64,000 nt of DNA from Hydrogenophilales bacterium (GTDB lineage: Bacteria; Pseudomonadota; Gammaproteobacteria; Burkholderiales; Thiobacteraceae), in contig JACRIU010000044.1 in assembly GCA_016235775.1 (NCBI GenBank), positions 1 through 64,000 of the forward strand. Reading direction: 5' to 3'. The position numbers and the translations under genes are program-made. Shown one piece after another: positions 16,242-26,163 of the stretch; the first letter of the stretch is position 1; each line of letters begins with the position of its first letter. The notes under the pieces are model-generated. The model was not told the DNA's origin and did no database searches. It saw only the letters and a program-made list of their open reading frames with translations.

Positions 16242-16330
16242 TTATTTGTCGTGCGACAGAGTATCGCGCCATTTTATTTGGCGCGCAACAACATTATCGC
16301 GCCCCAAACTATGGCTTATTTGGCGCACGA
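16242..16330 (-). promoter_or_regulatory. Three-copy operator-like repeat upstream of the Fic-fold gene
   Basis: The motif TTATTTGKCGYRCRA occurs at 16,242-16,256, 16,274-16,288 and 16,316-16,330. Spacings of 32 and 42 bp are near three and four helical turns. Between copies, CGCGCC...GGCGCG inverted repeats add dyad symmetry. On the gene strand, TTGCGC-N17-GATACT is a possible promoter lying inside the array. This is a probable binding region for the N-terminal wHTH of the adjacent Fic-fold protein (inference). Confidence 0.6.
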
Positions 16331-16382
16331 TGGTGCATCGTGGCAATCTACCTTGCGGGGGTTCTTCCTGCGCCCGGAAATG

Positions 16383-16409
16383 AAAAAGGCCAGAATGGAA
16401 TCTAGCCTT
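16383..16409 (-). terminator. Intrinsic terminator of the tRNA-Ala gene
   Basis: On the minus strand AAGGC...GCCTT with four further pairs near the loop forms a stem, followed by a T-run. It begins 7 nt after the encoded CCA end of the tRNA, the expected place for its terminator. Confidence 0.7.
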
Positions 16410-16415
16410 GGATGA

Positions 16416-16491
<76 letters not shown>

Positions 16492-16543
16492 ACGAACGCG
16501 TGTATTTTACTCGGGATTGCGGCTGGGCGTAAATCTCCGCCGG

Positions 16544-17308
16544 TTACAAAGCCGCTTCAGGCAGGCGGTAGGCGCTGACCCTGGGTTGCCGGTGGTGAGC
16601 GTCGTGGTGGCAGGTGCCGAGCAGGGCGTCTTTTCCGAATAGCAGACCGAACACGGTTTGTTTCCCAGGCGAGAGCTTGATTGGGTAAACACCATACTCC
16701 TCGCCACACCGATGCAGGCAATAGAAGAATGAAAAATACGCCAAGCCATAGGCCAAACGCACCGGCAGCCAATACCACCAAAAACTTGCGCCGCCGATCC
16801 ACACTAAACTGGTAAATAGCGCTAGTCGCAGCAGCGTGCCGATGAGCAATTCCGCATCGATAGGGTTGCGCAGGACCCGGCGCACGAAGGCTTGTTCGGG
16901 CGCGGTCAGCGCGTTGATGAAACCGCTGACTTTGCCGCCGCGCAGTTGAAAATATTCCGGGTCGGCCTGTGTCGCCATGTGGCGATGATGGCCGTAGTGG
17001 ATGTTGAGATATTCCTGGTAGCCGAGGGATAAGGGCGTGAGCATGAGCGGCAGCAGGCGCGTGAGGGGATCGACTTCGCGTGCGGTGCGCAAATGGAACA
17101 ACTCGTGTTGTGCGAACATCCAGCGCACGACCAGCACCGGCGCGGTCAGGCAAAGTGTCCAGAACGGAATCGCGCCCGCCAGCCCGAGCGCGAATTGCCC
17201 ATAGAGCAGCGCATAACAAACCAGGGTAATCAGGGTGTAACGGCGCGCGTCTTGGTCGCCGTTAAACCAGGCGGCGTAATCGCGGGTGGCCGAATTATTT
17301 TCGGGCAT
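16544..17308 (-). CDS. Membrane fatty-acid-desaturase-like protein
   Basis: The 254-residue membrane protein carries three His clusters typical of the membrane desaturase/hydroxylase superfamily: QHELFH near residue 67, HYGHHRH near 104, and CHHDAHH near 235. Hydrophobic segments flank them. These clusters bind a di-iron centre that oxidises acyl or related lipids. The family is broad (desaturases, hydroxylases, carotenoid ketolases), so the substrate is unknown. Its start overlaps the 3' end of lgt by 14 nt, so the two genes form a unit with lgt first. Confidence 0.82.
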   Translation of the reverse strand: MPENNSATRDYAAWFNGDQDARRYTLITLVCYALLYGQFALGLAGAIPFWTLCLTAPVLVVRWMFAQHELFHLRTAREVDPLTRLLPLMLTPLSLGYQEYLNIHYGHHRHMATQADPEYFQLRGGKVSGFINALTAPEQAFVRRVLRNPIDAELLIGTLLRLALFTSLVWIGGASFWWYWLPVRLAYGLAYFSFFYCLHRCGEEYGVYPIKLSPGKQTVFGLLFGKDALLGTCHHDAHHRQPRVSAYRLPEAAL

Positions 17309-18074
17309 AGCTCCAGCGCAACAAGCCCACGCCGATCAGAATCATCGGCAAGCTGAGCCATTGTCCCATGGTCAAGCCCAGCGGCAGCGGCGCTAAAAAC
17401 GCATCCGGCTCGCGCACGAATTCAACGATGAATCGAAACAGGCCATAAGCAATGAGAAACAGCCCAGACACCGCGCCCGCCGGACGCGGCTTGCGTGAAA
17501 AAATCCAAAGCACTAGAAACAGCGCCACGCCTTCCAGTGCAAATTGATATAGCTGCGACGGATGCCGCGGCAGCATGTCGTGCTGTGGGAATACCACGGC
17601 CCACGGCACATCGGTGGCGCGGCCCCACAGCTCGCCGTTGATGAAATTGCCGAGCCGGCCCGCGCCGAGGCCAATGGGCGTCAATGGCGCGAGGAAATCC
17701 ATCACCGCCAGCCAGCGCATGCCGTGTTTCTTCACATACAGCCACATCGCCGCCATGACGCCGATAAAGCCGCCATGGAACGCCATGCCGCCTTCCCATA
17801 CATAAAAAATTTCCAGCGGGTGCAGCATGTAGTAATCCGGTTTGTAGAACAGCACATAGCCCAAACGCCCGCCCAGCACCACGCCGAGCACGCCGTAGAA
17901 CAGCAAATCATCCAATTGCTGGTTGCTGATCGGCGCATTCGCGGCATGTTTAATGCGATAGCGGCCCAACAACAGCACGGCAAGAAAGCCGGTCAGGTAC
18001 ATCAAGCCATACCAGCGGATGGCGAGCGGGCCGAGATGCAGGGCGATGGGGTCGAATTGGGGATGAACAAACAT
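17295..18074 (-). CDS. lgt: Phosphatidylglycerol-prolipoprotein diacylglyceryl transferase
   Basis: The 259-residue polytopic inner-membrane protein shows the Lgt signature '[14 protein letters not shown]' near residue 140, the conserved '[12 protein letters not shown]' segment, and an N-terminal '[17 protein letters not shown]'. Lgt transfers diacylglycerol from phosphatidylglycerol to the lipobox Cys of prolipoproteins, the first step of lipoprotein maturation. It is essential in most Gram-negatives. Length is normal. It is divergent from ilvD, 89 nt apart. Confidence 0.97.
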   Translation of the reverse strand: MFVHPQFDPIALHLGPLAIRWYGLMYLTGFLAVLLLGRYRIKHAANAPISNQQLDDLLFYGVLGVVLGGRLGYVLFYKPDYYMLHPLEIFYVWEGGMAFHGGFIGVMAAMWLYVKKHGMRWLAVMDFLAPLTPIGLGAGRLGNFINGELWGRATDVPWAVVFPQHDMLPRHPSQLYQFALEGVALFLVLWIFSRKPRPAGAVSGLFLIAYGLFRFIVEFVREPDAFLAPLPLGLTMGQWLSLPMILIGVGLLRWSYARK

Positions 18075-18127
18075 GGAAGCGCCTGGAATCAGGTAAAATT
18101 AATCGGAATTCTTGCGATTATACCCCG

Positions 18128-18147
18128 GCCGCGTGAGCGGCTTTTTT
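18128..18147 (+). terminator. Terminator-like hairpin in the ilvD leader
   Basis: GCCGC-GTGA-GCGGC is followed at once by six T's, on the ilvD strand and 16 nt before its ATG. Nothing upstream on this strand needs terminating because lgt runs the other way. The structure may therefore be an attenuator for ilvD, if transcription starts upstream near the TAAAAT at 18,094. Stem length is only 5-6 bp, so function is uncertain. Confidence 0.5.
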
Positions 18148-18163
18148 ATCTGAAGGTGATGCC

Positions 18164-20017
18164 ATGCCCCGCTACCGTTCCCACACCACCACTCACGGCC
18201 GCAACATGGCCGGCGCGCGCTCCTTGTGGCGCGCCACCGGCATGAGCAATTCCGATTTCGATAAACCGATTATCGCCATCGCGAATTCGTTCACGCAATT
18301 CGTGCCCGGCCACGTGCACTTGAAAGACATGGGCCAATTGGTCGCGCGCGAAATCGAACAAGCCGGCGGCGTGGCCAAAGAATTCAATACCATCGCGGTG
18401 GACGACGGCATCGCCATGGGCCACGGCGGCATGCTGTATTCGCTCCCCTCGCGCGAGCTGATCGCGGATAGCGTGGAGTACATGGTGAACGCGCATTGCG
18501 CCGATGCGCTGGTGTGCATTTCCAATTGCGACAAAATCACGCCGGGCATGCTGATGGCGGCGATGCGCCTCAACATCCCCACCGTGTTTGTCTCCGGCGG
18601 GCCGATGGAAGCGGGCAAGGCCGTGATCCAAGGCAAAGTCGTGCATCTGGATTTGGTGGATGCGATGGTTTCCGCCGCCGACTCGAAAGTATCCGATGCC
18701 GATGTGACGGAAATGGAACGCTCGGCGTGCCCGACCTGCGGTTCGTGCTCCGGCATGTTTACCGCCAATTCCATGAACTGCCTGACCGAGGCGCTGGGCC
18801 TCTCGCTGCCGGGTAATGGCTCGACGCTGGCGACGCACGCCGACCGCAAACGTTTATTTTTGGAGGCCGGGCGTTTGATCGTGGCGCTGGCGCGATCGCA
18901 CTACGAGCGCGACGATCACTCGGTGCTGCCGCGCAGCATCGCGAGCTTCGAAGCATTCGAGAATGCGATTGCTTTGGACATCGCCATGGGCGGCTCCACC
19001 AACACCGTGCTGCATTTGCTCGCGGCGGCGCACGAAGGCGGCGTGGATTTCACCATGAAAGACATCGACCGCATGAGCCGCCGCGTGCCGAACCTGTCCA
19101 AGGTCGCGCCCGCCACGCAGGAATACCACATGGAAGACGTGCACCGCGCCGGGGGCGTGATGGCGATTTTGGGCGAGCTGGATCGCGCCGGCATCTTGCA
19201 TCGCGATGTGCCCACCATCCACAGCCCGAGCATGGGCGATGCGCTGGAACACTGGGACATCATGCGCACCAAAGATCCGAAAGTGCTGGAATTTTTCCGC
19301 GCCGCGCCCGGCAATGTGCCGACGCAAATCGCGTTCTCGCAGAGCAAGCGCTACGACACGCTCGACACCGATCGCGCCCATGGTTGCTTGCGCGACAAGG
19401 CCCACGCCTATTCGCAAGACGGCGGCTTGGCCGTGCTCTACGGCAATCTGGCGCAAGACGGTTGCATCGTGAAAACCGCTGGTGTAGATGCGAGCAATCT
19501 CAAATTCACGGGCCCAGCGCGTATTTTCGAAAGCCAAGACGATGCAGTCGAAGCAATTCTCGGCGATAAAGTGCTAGCGGGCGACGTGGTCATCATCCGC
19601 TACGAAGGCCCCAAGGGCGGCCCCGGCATGCAGGAGATGTTGTATCCCACCAGCTATTTGAAATCGAAGGGGCTGGGCAAGGCCTGCGCGCTCATTACCG
19701 ATGGCCGCTTCTCCGGCGGCACCTCGGGTCTTTCCATCGGCCACGTCTCGCCCGAAGCGGCAGAAGGCGGCGCGATTGGCCTGGTGCAAGCGGGCGACAC
19801 GATCGAGATCGACATCCCGAATCGCACCATCCACCTCAAAGTGTCTGATGAAGCGCTTGCGCATCGTCACGCCGCAATGTCGGCGAAAGGCAAACACGCG
19901 TGGGAACCCGAGGCGCGCAACCGGATTGTGTCGCACGCCTTGCGCGCCTATGCCGCGCTCACCACCAGCGCCGCCACGGGAGCGGTGCGCGACGTGAGCC
20001 AGGTGGAGCGCAAGTGA
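18164..20017 (+). CDS. ilvD: Dihydroxy-acid dehydratase
   Basis: The 617-residue protein is a full-length IlvD. Supporting features are '[19 protein letters not shown]' at the N terminus and iron-sulfur cysteines in '[10 protein letters not shown]' and '[19 protein letters not shown]'. Near the C terminus are '[12 protein letters not shown]' and '[13 protein letters not shown]'. It converts 2,3-dihydroxy-3-methylbutanoate and -pentanoate into the 2-keto acids of valine/leucine and isoleucine synthesis, in the cytoplasm. A GAAGGTGA ribosome-binding site precedes the ATG. A terminator-like hairpin lies in the leader. Its stop overlaps the next start (GTGA). Confidence 0.98.
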   Translation: MPRYRSHTTTHGRNMAGARSLWRATGMSNSDFDKPIIAIANSFTQFVPGHVHLKDMGQLVAREIEQAGGVAKEFNTIAVDDGIAMGHGGMLYSLPSRELIADSVEYMVNAHCADALVCISNCDKITPGMLMAAMRLNIPTVFVSGGPMEAGKAVIQGKVVHLDLVDAMVSAADSKVSDADVTEMERSACPTCGSCSGMFTANSMNCLTEALGLSLPGNGSTLATHADRKRLFLEAGRLIVALARSHYERDDHSVLPRSIASFEAFENAIALDIAMGGSTNTVLHLLAAAHEGGVDFTMKDIDRMSRRVPNLSKVAPATQEYHMEDVHRAGGVMAILGELDRAGILHRDVPTIHSPSMGDALEHWDIMRTKDPKVLEFFRAAPGNVPTQIAFSQSKRYDTLDTDRAHGCLRDKAHAYSQDGGLAVLYGNLAQDGCIVKTAGVDASNLKFTGPARIFESQDDAVEAILGDKVLAGDVVIIRYEGPKGGPGMQEMLYPTSYLKSKGLGKACALITDGRFSGGTSGLSIGHVSPEAAEGGAIGLVQAGDTIEIDIPNRTIHLKVSDEALAHRHAAMSAKGKHAWEPEARNRIVSHALRAYAALTTSAATGAVRDVSQVERK

Positions 20018-20568
20018 GATGGGGCGCGGTTCTGCTGGTACTGCTGTCTGCGCTGAGCGCGCAGGCGGCGGAGACCATCGTGACGGAAAACCCAGAGACC
20101 ACGCTCAAAACCTGGAAAAAATCCGAGCACGGATTCAGCCTGGAATTGGTGCAACTCTTGCCGGAATTCGTACAAGCCACCTACTCCTCGCGCGACCTGC
20201 CGCCCGCGATCTTCGACAGCATGCGCGGCTATTGCATCTTCGGCACCGTCGCGCGCAATGAAAGCGACGCGCCGCTCTCCTACCGCGTCGCAAGCTGGCG
20301 CTTTGTCACCGCCGATGGCAAAAAGCATCGGCTGCGCACCAAGTCGCAATGGGTCAAGGTGTGGAGCAAACTCGGCGCGGATTTCAGTTTTTCGATTTTG
20401 CCGGACGATCTGACTTTCGAAGCCGGCGATTGGGCGCAAGGCTTCACCACCCCCAAGATCGCGCCGGGCACGCGCTTCGACCTGATTTACACCTGGAGGC
20501 AGCATGGCAAGACTTACACCGGCAAGCTGGAAAAGCTGGCTTGCCCGAGCGGCTCGGGTATTCAGTAG
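20014..20568 (+). CDS. Exported protein of unknown function
   Basis: From the GTG at 20,014, which overlaps the ilvD stop, the product has 184 residues. Residues ~1-17 form a Sec signal peptide ending 'ALSAQA'. A GGAG motif lies 9 nt upstream. The mature part is predicted beta-rich, with '[35 protein letters not shown]' resembling proteins that modify or package envelope components, but I recognise no family. The next gene also encodes an exported protein (TlpA-like), so an envelope or redox-linked role is possible. Confidence 0.7.
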   Translation: MRWGAVLLVLLSALSAQAAETIVTENPETTLKTWKKSEHGFSLELVQLLPEFVQATYSSRDLPPAIFDSMRGYCIFGTVARNESDAPLSYRVASWRFVTADGKKHRLRTKSQWVKVWSKLGADFSFSILPDDLTFEAGDWAQGFTTPKIAPGTRFDLIYTWRQHGKTYTGKLEKLACPSGSGIQ

Positions 20569-20691
20569 GATGAAACTCGCGCAGCGAGCCCACATCCCTC
20601 TCTCCCGCTTGCGGGACTGCGGAGGGGTCGCTGCGGAGCAGCGGGGCACCCACCGGCGTACCCCTTGCGGGTGTAGAGCTAGGAGAGAGGG
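20569..20691. repeat. Dispersed intergenic repeat, copy with a 58-bp insertion
   Basis: The sequence matches, in opposite orientation, the repeat at 57,882-57,950. It starts GATGAAACTCGCGCAGCGAG, continues with CCCTCTCTCCCGCTTGCGGGA, and resumes with AGAGCTAGGAGAGAGGG at 20,675. Between 20,617 and 20,674 it carries a 58-bp insert with its own hairpins (CGCTGC/CAGCG; CACCC/GGGTG). The element fills most of the gap between two exported-protein genes. Confidence 0.7.
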
Positions 20692-20710
20692 TGGCAGGCA
20701 TCGCAAAGTA

Positions 20711-21241
20711 ATGCTTGTGCAGAGCCTCCTCAGCCTTCTCCTGTTTCTGCCCTTTCAAGCACAGGCACAAACCGACCTGCCCGAACTCACGCACAAGCTC
20801 ACGGCGCTCTCGCCGCGCCCGCCCGCACCCAATTTCACACTCAAGGATTTGGACGGCAAAACGCAGCGCCTATCCGATTACAAAGGCAAAGTCATGCTGG
20901 TGAATTTCTGGGCCACCTGGTGCCCGCCCTGCCGGCGCGAAATGCCCTCGATGGAGCGCCTGTATCAAAAGCTCAAAGGCGAACCGTTCATGGTGCTCGC
21001 GCTGGATCAGTATGAAAATTTCGATTTAGTCTTTTCCTTCACCGGACAACTCGACCCCGCCCCCACTTTTCCCATCATGCTCGATGAAAAAAGCACCACG
21101 TCAAAAGCATGGAAAGTAAAAGGCCTGCCCACCAGCTTCATCGTCGACAAGCAGGGACGCATTGCATATCGCGCGGTGGGTGGACGTGAATTCGATCATC
21201 CGGAAATCGAAAAGTTGATTCGGGCGTTGATCGCGGAGTAG
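20711..21241 (+). CDS. TlpA/ResA-like periplasmic thiol-disulfide oxidoreductase
   Basis: The 176-residue product starts at the ATG at 20,711. A signal peptide ('SLLSLLLFLPFQAQAQ') leads into a thioredoxin fold of the AhpC/TSA-Redoxin type with 'VNFWATWCPPCRREMP', so the active site is C-P-P-C, and a cis-Pro loop 'GLPTSFIVDKQGRI'. Such proteins reduce disulfides in the periplasm, often for cytochrome c maturation. A cytochrome c gene lies 2.2 kb downstream. Upstream in-frame sequence is repeat DNA, so the longer frame is rejected. Confidence 0.88.
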   Translation: MLVQSLLSLLLFLPFQAQAQTDLPELTHKLTALSPRPPAPNFTLKDLDGKTQRLSDYKGKVMLVNFWATWCPPCRREMPSMERLYQKLKGEPFMVLALDQYENFDLVFSFTGQLDPAPTFPIMLDEKSTTSKAWKVKGLPTSFIVDKQGRIAYRAVGGREFDHPEIEKLIRALIAE

Positions 21242-21333
21242 TCCGAACGGTTTTACCTTTCGCTATACCTGAGTAAATTGCTATGGCATTCCCCCAATCC
21301 TGCTAAAATTAGCGTTTGTTTACGGATGCCACC

Positions 21334-23379
21334 ATGCCCAACCGCCTCGCCCAGGAAACCAGCCCCTATCTTCTACAACACGCAGACAACCCGGTAGATT
21401 GGTTACCGTGGGGTGAGGAGGCGCTCACTTTAGCGCGTCAACAAGACAAGCCTATTCTGCTTTCCATCGGTTATTCGGCCTGCCATTGGTGCCATGTCAT
21501 GGCGCATGAGTCGTTCGAGGATGCGGAAGTGGCAAAGGTTATGAACGCGAATTTCATGAACATCAAAGTCGATCGCGAAGAGCGGCCGGATCTGGATCAT
21601 ATCTACCAGCACGCGCACCAGCTCATTGCGCGCCGGGGCGGTGGCTGGCCGCTGACGATGTTTCTCACGCCGGAACAGGCGCCGTTTTTTAGCGGCACCT
21701 ACTTCCCCAAAGAGCCGCGCTACCAGATGCCGGGCTTGCTGGAGTTGCTGCCGAAAATTGCCGAGTTTTACCACAAGAACAAAGCCGAGATTGCCGGCCA
21801 AAACGCCAAGCTGGTCGAAGCGCTCGAAGCAGCCTCAACCATGGCTGACACTAACGCCAAGTTAGCACTTGCTCCCTTGGATGATGCCGCGCGCGATCTG
21901 GCTGAAAATTTTGACCGGGTATGGGGTGGATTCGGGCGCGAGCCGAAGTTTCCGCGCCCCACCGAGCTGGAATTTTGCATGCGCTATGCAGCCGCCAATG
22001 ACCGGGACGACGTGGGCGAGATGGCGGTGTTCACCCTGCACAAGATGGAGCAGGGCGGCATTTACGACCAGATCGGCGGGGGCTTTTGCCGCTATTCGGT
22101 GGACGCGCATTGGTCCATCCCGCATTTCGAAAAAATGCTTTACGACAACGGCCCGCTGCTGGGCTTATACGCCGACGCTTATGCGCTGACCGGGCACGGG
22201 CGCTTTCGCCAGGTGGCGCAGGAAACCGTGGGCTGGCTCACGCGTGAGATGCGCGATGCGGCAGGCGGCTTCTACTCGGCGCTGGACGCCGACTCGGAGC
22301 ACGAAGAGGGCAAGTTCTACGTGTGGGCGCCGGAGGAAGTGCGCGCCCTGCTCACGCCGGATGAATTTGCGCTGATCGCCCCGCACTACGGCTTGGATTT
22401 GCCGCCCAACTTTGAAATCAAGCTCTGGCATTTCATTATCGCCAAGCCGCTGGAAGAAGTTGCGGCTAGCCTTGATCTGTCTATCGAATCGGCCCAGCAA
22501 GCGCTCGCTTCGGCACGGCAGAAGCTCGCTGCGGCGCGCGCCAAACGCGTGCGCCCAGGGCGCGACGACAAGGTGTTGGCCAGTTGGAACGCGCTCATGA
22601 TCAAGGGTCTCGCTCACGCCGCGCGCGCGTTCGGCCAGCCGTCTTGGGCGTTGCTGGCCCAACAGGCGGTGGATTTTATACGGCGCGAGATGTGGGTTGA
22701 TGGACGCTTGCTTGCTACCTACAAGGATGGCCAAGCCCGGCTCAACGCCTATCTCGATGACTATGCGTTTTTGCTCGATGCCTTGCTGGAGCTGATGCAA
22801 ACCGAATTCCGCCCGGAAGATTTGCGCTTCGCCCAAGATTTGGCCGAGCGCTTGCTGGCGCAATTCGAGGATACCGAACACGGCGGCTTCTTCTTCACCA
22901 GCCACGACCACGAAACGCTGTTGCACCGCCCCAAGCCCGGTCCGGACCAGGCCACGCCTTCCGGCAACGGCATCGCGGCGCACGCCTTGCAGCGCCTGGG
23001 ACATGTGCTGGGCGAGGCGCGCTACCTCGCCGCAGCGGAGCGGGTGCTCACATCGCTCTATCCAGACATCGCGGCTCAGCCTTCCGGCTACACCACCCTG
23101 CTCATGACATTAAAGGAAAACCTGGCCCCGCCCGATATCGTTGCGGTGCGCGGCCCTGCGGCGGAATTGGGCGTTTGGCGCGAAACCATCGCAACCCATT
23201 ACTTGCCGAACGCGCTGGTCTTTTTTGTGCCGAATGGCGCTCAAGACCTGCCCGCCGCCCTAGCCAAACCCGAAACACCCACGGTCAACGCCTGGGTATG
23301 CAAGGGCGTTAATTGCCTACCAGCCGTTGCCACGCCCGAAGCGCTGATCACCCTTTGCAAAGGCGCCGCAGACGTTTAA
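21334..23379 (+). CDS. DUF255 / YyaL-type thioredoxin-domain protein
   Basis: The 681-residue protein starts '[23 protein letters not shown]', the signature of the DUF255 family (YyaL; eukaryotic SPATA20). An N-terminal thioredoxin-like domain contains 'SACHWCHVM' (C-H-W-C) around residue 50. The remainder is an alpha/alpha-toroid like that of N-acylglucosamine 2-epimerases. The biochemical role is not firmly known to me. The ATG at 21,334 is preferred to a TTG 18 nt upstream because the family begins exactly there. Confidence 0.92.
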   Translation: MPNRLAQETSPYLLQHADNPVDWLPWGEEALTLARQQDKPILLSIGYSACHWCHVMAHESFEDAEVAKVMNANFMNIKVDREERPDLDHIYQHAHQLIARRGGGWPLTMFLTPEQAPFFSGTYFPKEPRYQMPGLLELLPKIAEFYHKNKAEIAGQNAKLVEALEAASTMADTNAKLALAPLDDAARDLAENFDRVWGGFGREPKFPRPTELEFCMRYAAANDRDDVGEMAVFTLHKMEQGGIYDQIGGGFCRYSVDAHWSIPHFEKMLYDNGPLLGLYADAYALTGHGRFRQVAQETVGWLTREMRDAAGGFYSALDADSEHEEGKFYVWAPEEVRALLTPDEFALIAPHYGLDLPPNFEIKLWHFIIAKPLEEVAASLDLSIESAQQALASARQKLAAARAKRVRPGRDDKVLASWNALMIKGLAHAARAFGQPSWALLAQQAVDFIRREMWVDGRLLATYKDGQARLNAYLDDYAFLLDALLELMQTEFRPEDLRFAQDLAERLLAQFEDTEHGGFFFTSHDHETLLHRPKPGPDQATPSGNGIAAHALQRLGHVLGEARYLAAAERVLTSLYPDIAAQPSGYTTLLMTLKENLAPPDIVAVRGPAAELGVWRETIATHYLPNALVFFVPNGAQDLPAALAKPETPTVNAWVCKGVNCLPAVATPEALITLCKGAADV

Positions 23380-23427
23380 CATAGCGCGATTCAATTTTTT
23401 TAACTGATGTTCTTTTAAGGAGATGAC

Positions 23428-23739
23428 ATGAAACTCGCAGCATTCGGTTTTGTAGTAGCCGGCCTCTTGCTCGGCACCCCAGTCCTAGCGGACGGCCAAG
23501 CCCTCGCCACCAAACACGCTTGCATGGCTTGCCATCAAGTGGACAAAAAAGTAGTTGGCCCGGCATTTAAAGATATCGCCGCCAAGTACAAGGCCGACAA
23601 AACCGCAGAAGCCAAGCTGATCGACAAAGTGAAAAAGGGTGGTACCGGCGTGTGGGGTCAAGTCCCGATGCCGCCTAACGCGCAAGTGCCGGACGCAGAT
23701 ATCAAAGCCATCGTGCAATGGGTGCTTACGACTAAGTAA
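23428..23739 (+). CDS. Class I c-type cytochrome (c551/c552-like)
   Basis: The 103-residue precursor has a signal peptide cleaved after about residue 21. The mature part is ~82 residues with haem-binding C32-M-A-C35-H36 and the distal ligand Met81 in 'VPMPPN'. 'VGPAFKDIAAKY' is typical of cytochromes c551/c552, which carry electrons in the periplasm to terminal oxidases or nitrite reductase. A strong AAGGAG ribosome-binding site precedes the ATG, and a strong terminator follows. Confidence 0.95.
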   Translation: MKLAAFGFVVAGLLLGTPVLADGQALATKHACMACHQVDKKVVGPAFKDIAAKYKADKTAEAKLIDKVKKGGTGVWGQVPMPPNAQVPDADIKAIVQWVLTTK

Positions 23740-23754
23740 GCGATCCCCATTCAC

Positions 23755-23784
23755 CAAAAAAACCGGCGCAAGCCGGTTTTTTTG
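23755..23784 (+). terminator. Intrinsic terminator after cytochrome c
   Basis: AACCGGC-GCAA-GCCGGTT forms a perfect 7-bp stem with a GNRA-type loop. An A-run precedes and a run of T's follows, so it is a strong terminator, possibly bidirectional. It starts about 15 nt after the stop codon. Confidence 0.92.
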
Positions 23785-23831
23785 TTTTTGGGATATACTT
23801 TTCTAAATCTATCCCAGAAACGACAATTCTA

Positions 23832-23960
23832 GCCACAGAGGTCACAGAGTACACAGAGAAAAGCACGGCAGACTCATGATCCTTGACTCATCCCATGGGT
23901 GAGGGTGGCGTCCAGCAAAATAATTGTTTCTTCTCTGTGACCTCTGTGTTCTCTGTGGCA
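23832..23960. repeat. CAGAG-type paired inverted repeat, copy A
   Basis: The left arm GCCACAGAGGTCACAGAG... (23,832-23,861) is mirrored by a right arm ending CTCTGTGTTCTCTGTGGCA (to 23,960). The ~9-bp period CACAGAG(N)2 repeats three times in each arm. It lies in the leader of the transporter operon, between the cytochrome terminator and the start at 24,000. Related copies are at 26,851, 30,821, 42,281 and 58,914. Confidence 0.85.
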
Positions 23961-23999
23961 AATCGCTTTTTTGAGTTTTTTAAAACATCCGGAGGCCCC

Positions 24000-25166
24000 G
24001 TGAAATCCCGTCTGCTTAACCATCTCGCCATTGCCGTGATCAGCGTCACGCTCGCCGCATGCGGCAAGCAAAGCGCCGAAAACGCGAATGAAGTCATCGT
24101 GAAGATCGGCTCGGTCGCACCCGTCACCGGCCCGCAAACCCATATCGGCAAAGACAACGAGAACGGCGCGCTCATGGCGGTGGACGAAGCCAATGCGCAA
24201 GGCATCATGCTCGACGGCAAGAAAGCCAAATTCGTATTGCTGTCCGAGGACGATGCGGCCGACCCCAAAACCGCCACCAACGTGGCACAAAAGCTGGTGG
24301 ATCAAAAAGTGAAAGGCGTGATCGGCCATCTCAACTCCGGCACCTCAATTCCGGCCTCCAAGATTTATCATGACGCGGGCGTGCCGCAGATTTCGCCTTC
24401 CGCCACCGCCATCGCTTATACCGCGCAAGGCTTCAAAAGTGCGTTCCGCCTGATGACCAATGACGAGCAGCAAGGCCGCGTGCTGGGCGAATTCGCCGCA
24501 TCAAAATTGGGCGCCAAGAAAATCGTTCTCATCGACGACCGCACCGCCTACGGCCAGGGCTTGGCGGACCAATTCGAGAAAGCGGCCAAGGCCGGTGGCG
24601 CCGAAATTGCCGGGCGCGAATACACCACCGACAAATCCACCGACTTCACCGCCATCCTCACCTCGATCAAGGGCAAGAATCCGGACCTGATCTTTTTCGG
24701 CGGCATGGACCCGCAAGGCGGCCCGATGGCGAAGCAGATGAAACAACTGGGCCTCAACGCGAAACTGCTCGGCGGCGATGGCTTGCAAACCGCGCAATTC
24801 ATCACGCTCGCCGCAGAAGCGGCAGACGGCGTGATCGCCTCCTCCCCCGGCGTGCCGCTCGAATCCATGCCCGGCGGCAAGGCGTTCAGTGATAAATTCA
24901 CCGCTAAATACGGCAAGATCCAACTCTATGCGCCCTATGCCTACGATGCCGCCACCGCGATGCTGAAGGCCATGCAAGCGGCGAATTCGGCCGAACCCGC
25001 CAAATACCTGCCCGAGTTGGCCAAGATCAATTTCACCGGCGTCACCGGGCAAGTCGCGTTCGACGCCAAGGGCGACATCAAAGGCGGTGCAGTAACGCTG
25101 TATCAAGTCAAAGGCGGCAAGTGGGAAGTGCTGGAAACCGTTTCCGGCGCGACGCCTAACAAATAA
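24000..25166 (+). CDS. Branched-chain amino-acid-type ABC transporter, substrate-binding lipoprotein
   Basis: The product has 388 residues from the GTG at 24,000, which has GGAGG six nt upstream; the longer frame runs through repeat DNA. A lipoprotein signal ends in L-A-A-C21. The mature protein is a Periplas_BP_6/LivJ-type fold ('VKIGSVAPVTGPQTHIGKDNENGA', 'GVIGHLNSGTSIPASKIY', 'GADGLQ'-like late region). It would capture Leu/Ile/Val or a similar ligand in the periplasm for the permease encoded downstream. Ligand specificity cannot be read; family members also bind urea, amides or aromatic acids. Confidence 0.93.
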   Translation: MKSRLLNHLAIAVISVTLAACGKQSAENANEVIVKIGSVAPVTGPQTHIGKDNENGALMAVDEANAQGIMLDGKKAKFVLLSEDDAADPKTATNVAQKLVDQKVKGVIGHLNSGTSIPASKIYHDAGVPQISPSATAIAYTAQGFKSAFRLMTNDEQQGRVLGEFAASKLGAKKIVLIDDRTAYGQGLADQFEKAAKAGGAEIAGREYTTDKSTDFTAILTSIKGKNPDLIFFGGMDPQGGPMAKQMKQLGLNAKLLGGDGLQTAQFITLAAEAADGVIASSPGVPLESMPGGKAFSDKFTAKYGKIQLYAPYAYDAATAMLKAMQAANSAEPAKYLPELAKINFTGVTGQVAFDAKGDIKGGAVTLYQVKGGKWEVLETVSGATPNK

Positions 25167-25177
25167 TGCCGACCGGC

Positions 25178-25204
25178 ATGGCGGAGTAACCCCCGCCATT
25201 TTTT
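25178..25204 (+). terminator. Terminator between the binding-protein and permease genes
   Basis: ATGGCGG...CCGCCAT forms a 7-bp stem with an 8-nt loop followed by a T-run that ends 1 nt before the GTG of the permease gene. A partial terminator here would make more binding protein than permease, a common design in ABC operons. Confidence 0.75.
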
Positions 25205-25205
25205 C

Positions 25206-26135
25206 GTGGATATCTTCCTACAACAACTCATCAATGGCCTGGTCCTCGGCAGCGTGTATGCCTTGGTCGCGCTAGGCTATACCATGGTGTACGGCATTCT
25301 GGAGCTGATCAATTTCGCCCACGGCGAAGTGACCATGATCGGCGCGATGATCGCGCTCGCCGTGATCGGCGCGCTGGCGGGCGGCCAGGTCGATCTGCCC
25401 GGCGTGATGATCGTATTGCTGGGCGTGCTGGCGGCGATTCCGGCTTGCATGATCCTGGGTTACACCATCGAGCGCGTGGCTTACCGGCCGCTGCGCAACG
25501 CGCCGCGACTGGCGCCGCTCATCACCGCCATCGGCGTATCAATCCTGCTGCAAAATATCGCGATGATTATTTGGGGGCGGCAATATATTTCCTTCCCCTC
25601 CATCTTGCCCGCCAGCACGTTCCATATCGGCGGCGCCACGATCAGCGGCCTTCAAATTTTCATACTGGCGCTGTCGGTGCTGCTCATGGCGGCGCTGGTG
25701 CTGCTGGTGCAGAAAACCAAGCTCGGCCGCGCCATGCGCGCCACCGCGCAAGCACCGCACATCGCCGGGCTGATGGGCGTGAACATCAACAACGTCATCT
25801 CGCTCACCTTCATCATCGGCTCCGCACTCGCCGCCGTGGCCGGGGTGATGGTGAGCGCTTATTACGGCATCGCGCATTACTACCTGGGCTTCCTGCTCGG
25901 GCTGAAAGCCTTCACCGCCGCCGTGCTGGGCGGCATCGGCAACATCGCCGGGGCGATGCTCGGCGGTCTGTTGCTGGGCGTGATCGAGAGCATGGGTGCC
26001 GGGTATATCGGCGATCTCACCGGCGGTTTTATGGGTAGTCACTACCAAGACGTGTTCGCGTTCTTTGTGTTGATTCTGGTGCTGGTGTTCAGGCCATCTG
26101 GATTGTTGGGCGAACGGGTTGGAGAACGGGCTTAA
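25206..26135 (+). CDS. livH: ABC transporter permease LivH
   Basis: The 309-residue inner-membrane protein matches LivH. The N-terminal segment 'QQLINGLVLGSVYALVALGYTMVYGILELINFAHGE' and the late 'AVLGGIGNIAGAMLGGLLLGVIE' motif are diagnostic. It pairs with LivM as the membrane channel. The start is GTG directly after the terminator hairpin. Downstream the operon is interrupted by a TA remnant and a repeat before livM. Confidence 0.95.
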   Translation: MDIFLQQLINGLVLGSVYALVALGYTMVYGILELINFAHGEVTMIGAMIALAVIGALAGGQVDLPGVMIVLLGVLAAIPACMILGYTIERVAYRPLRNAPRLAPLITAIGVSILLQNIAMIIWGRQYISFPSILPASTFHIGGATISGLQIFILALSVLLMAALVLLVQKTKLGRAMRATAQAPHIAGLMGVNINNVISLTFIIGSALAAVAGVMVSAYYGIAHYYLGFLLGLKAFTAAVLGGIGNIAGAMLGGLLLGVIESMGAGYIGDLTGGFMGSHYQDVFAFFVLILVLVFRPSGLLGERVGERA

Positions 26136-26163
26136 GATGCACCAAGCCAACCAAGTATGGACG

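Noticed and set aside
23883-23999. Upstream extension of the ABC substrate-binding protein
   Set aside because: The extra 39 residues translate the CAGAG repeat, whereas the GTG at 24,000 has a GGAGG site and a proper lipoprotein signal.
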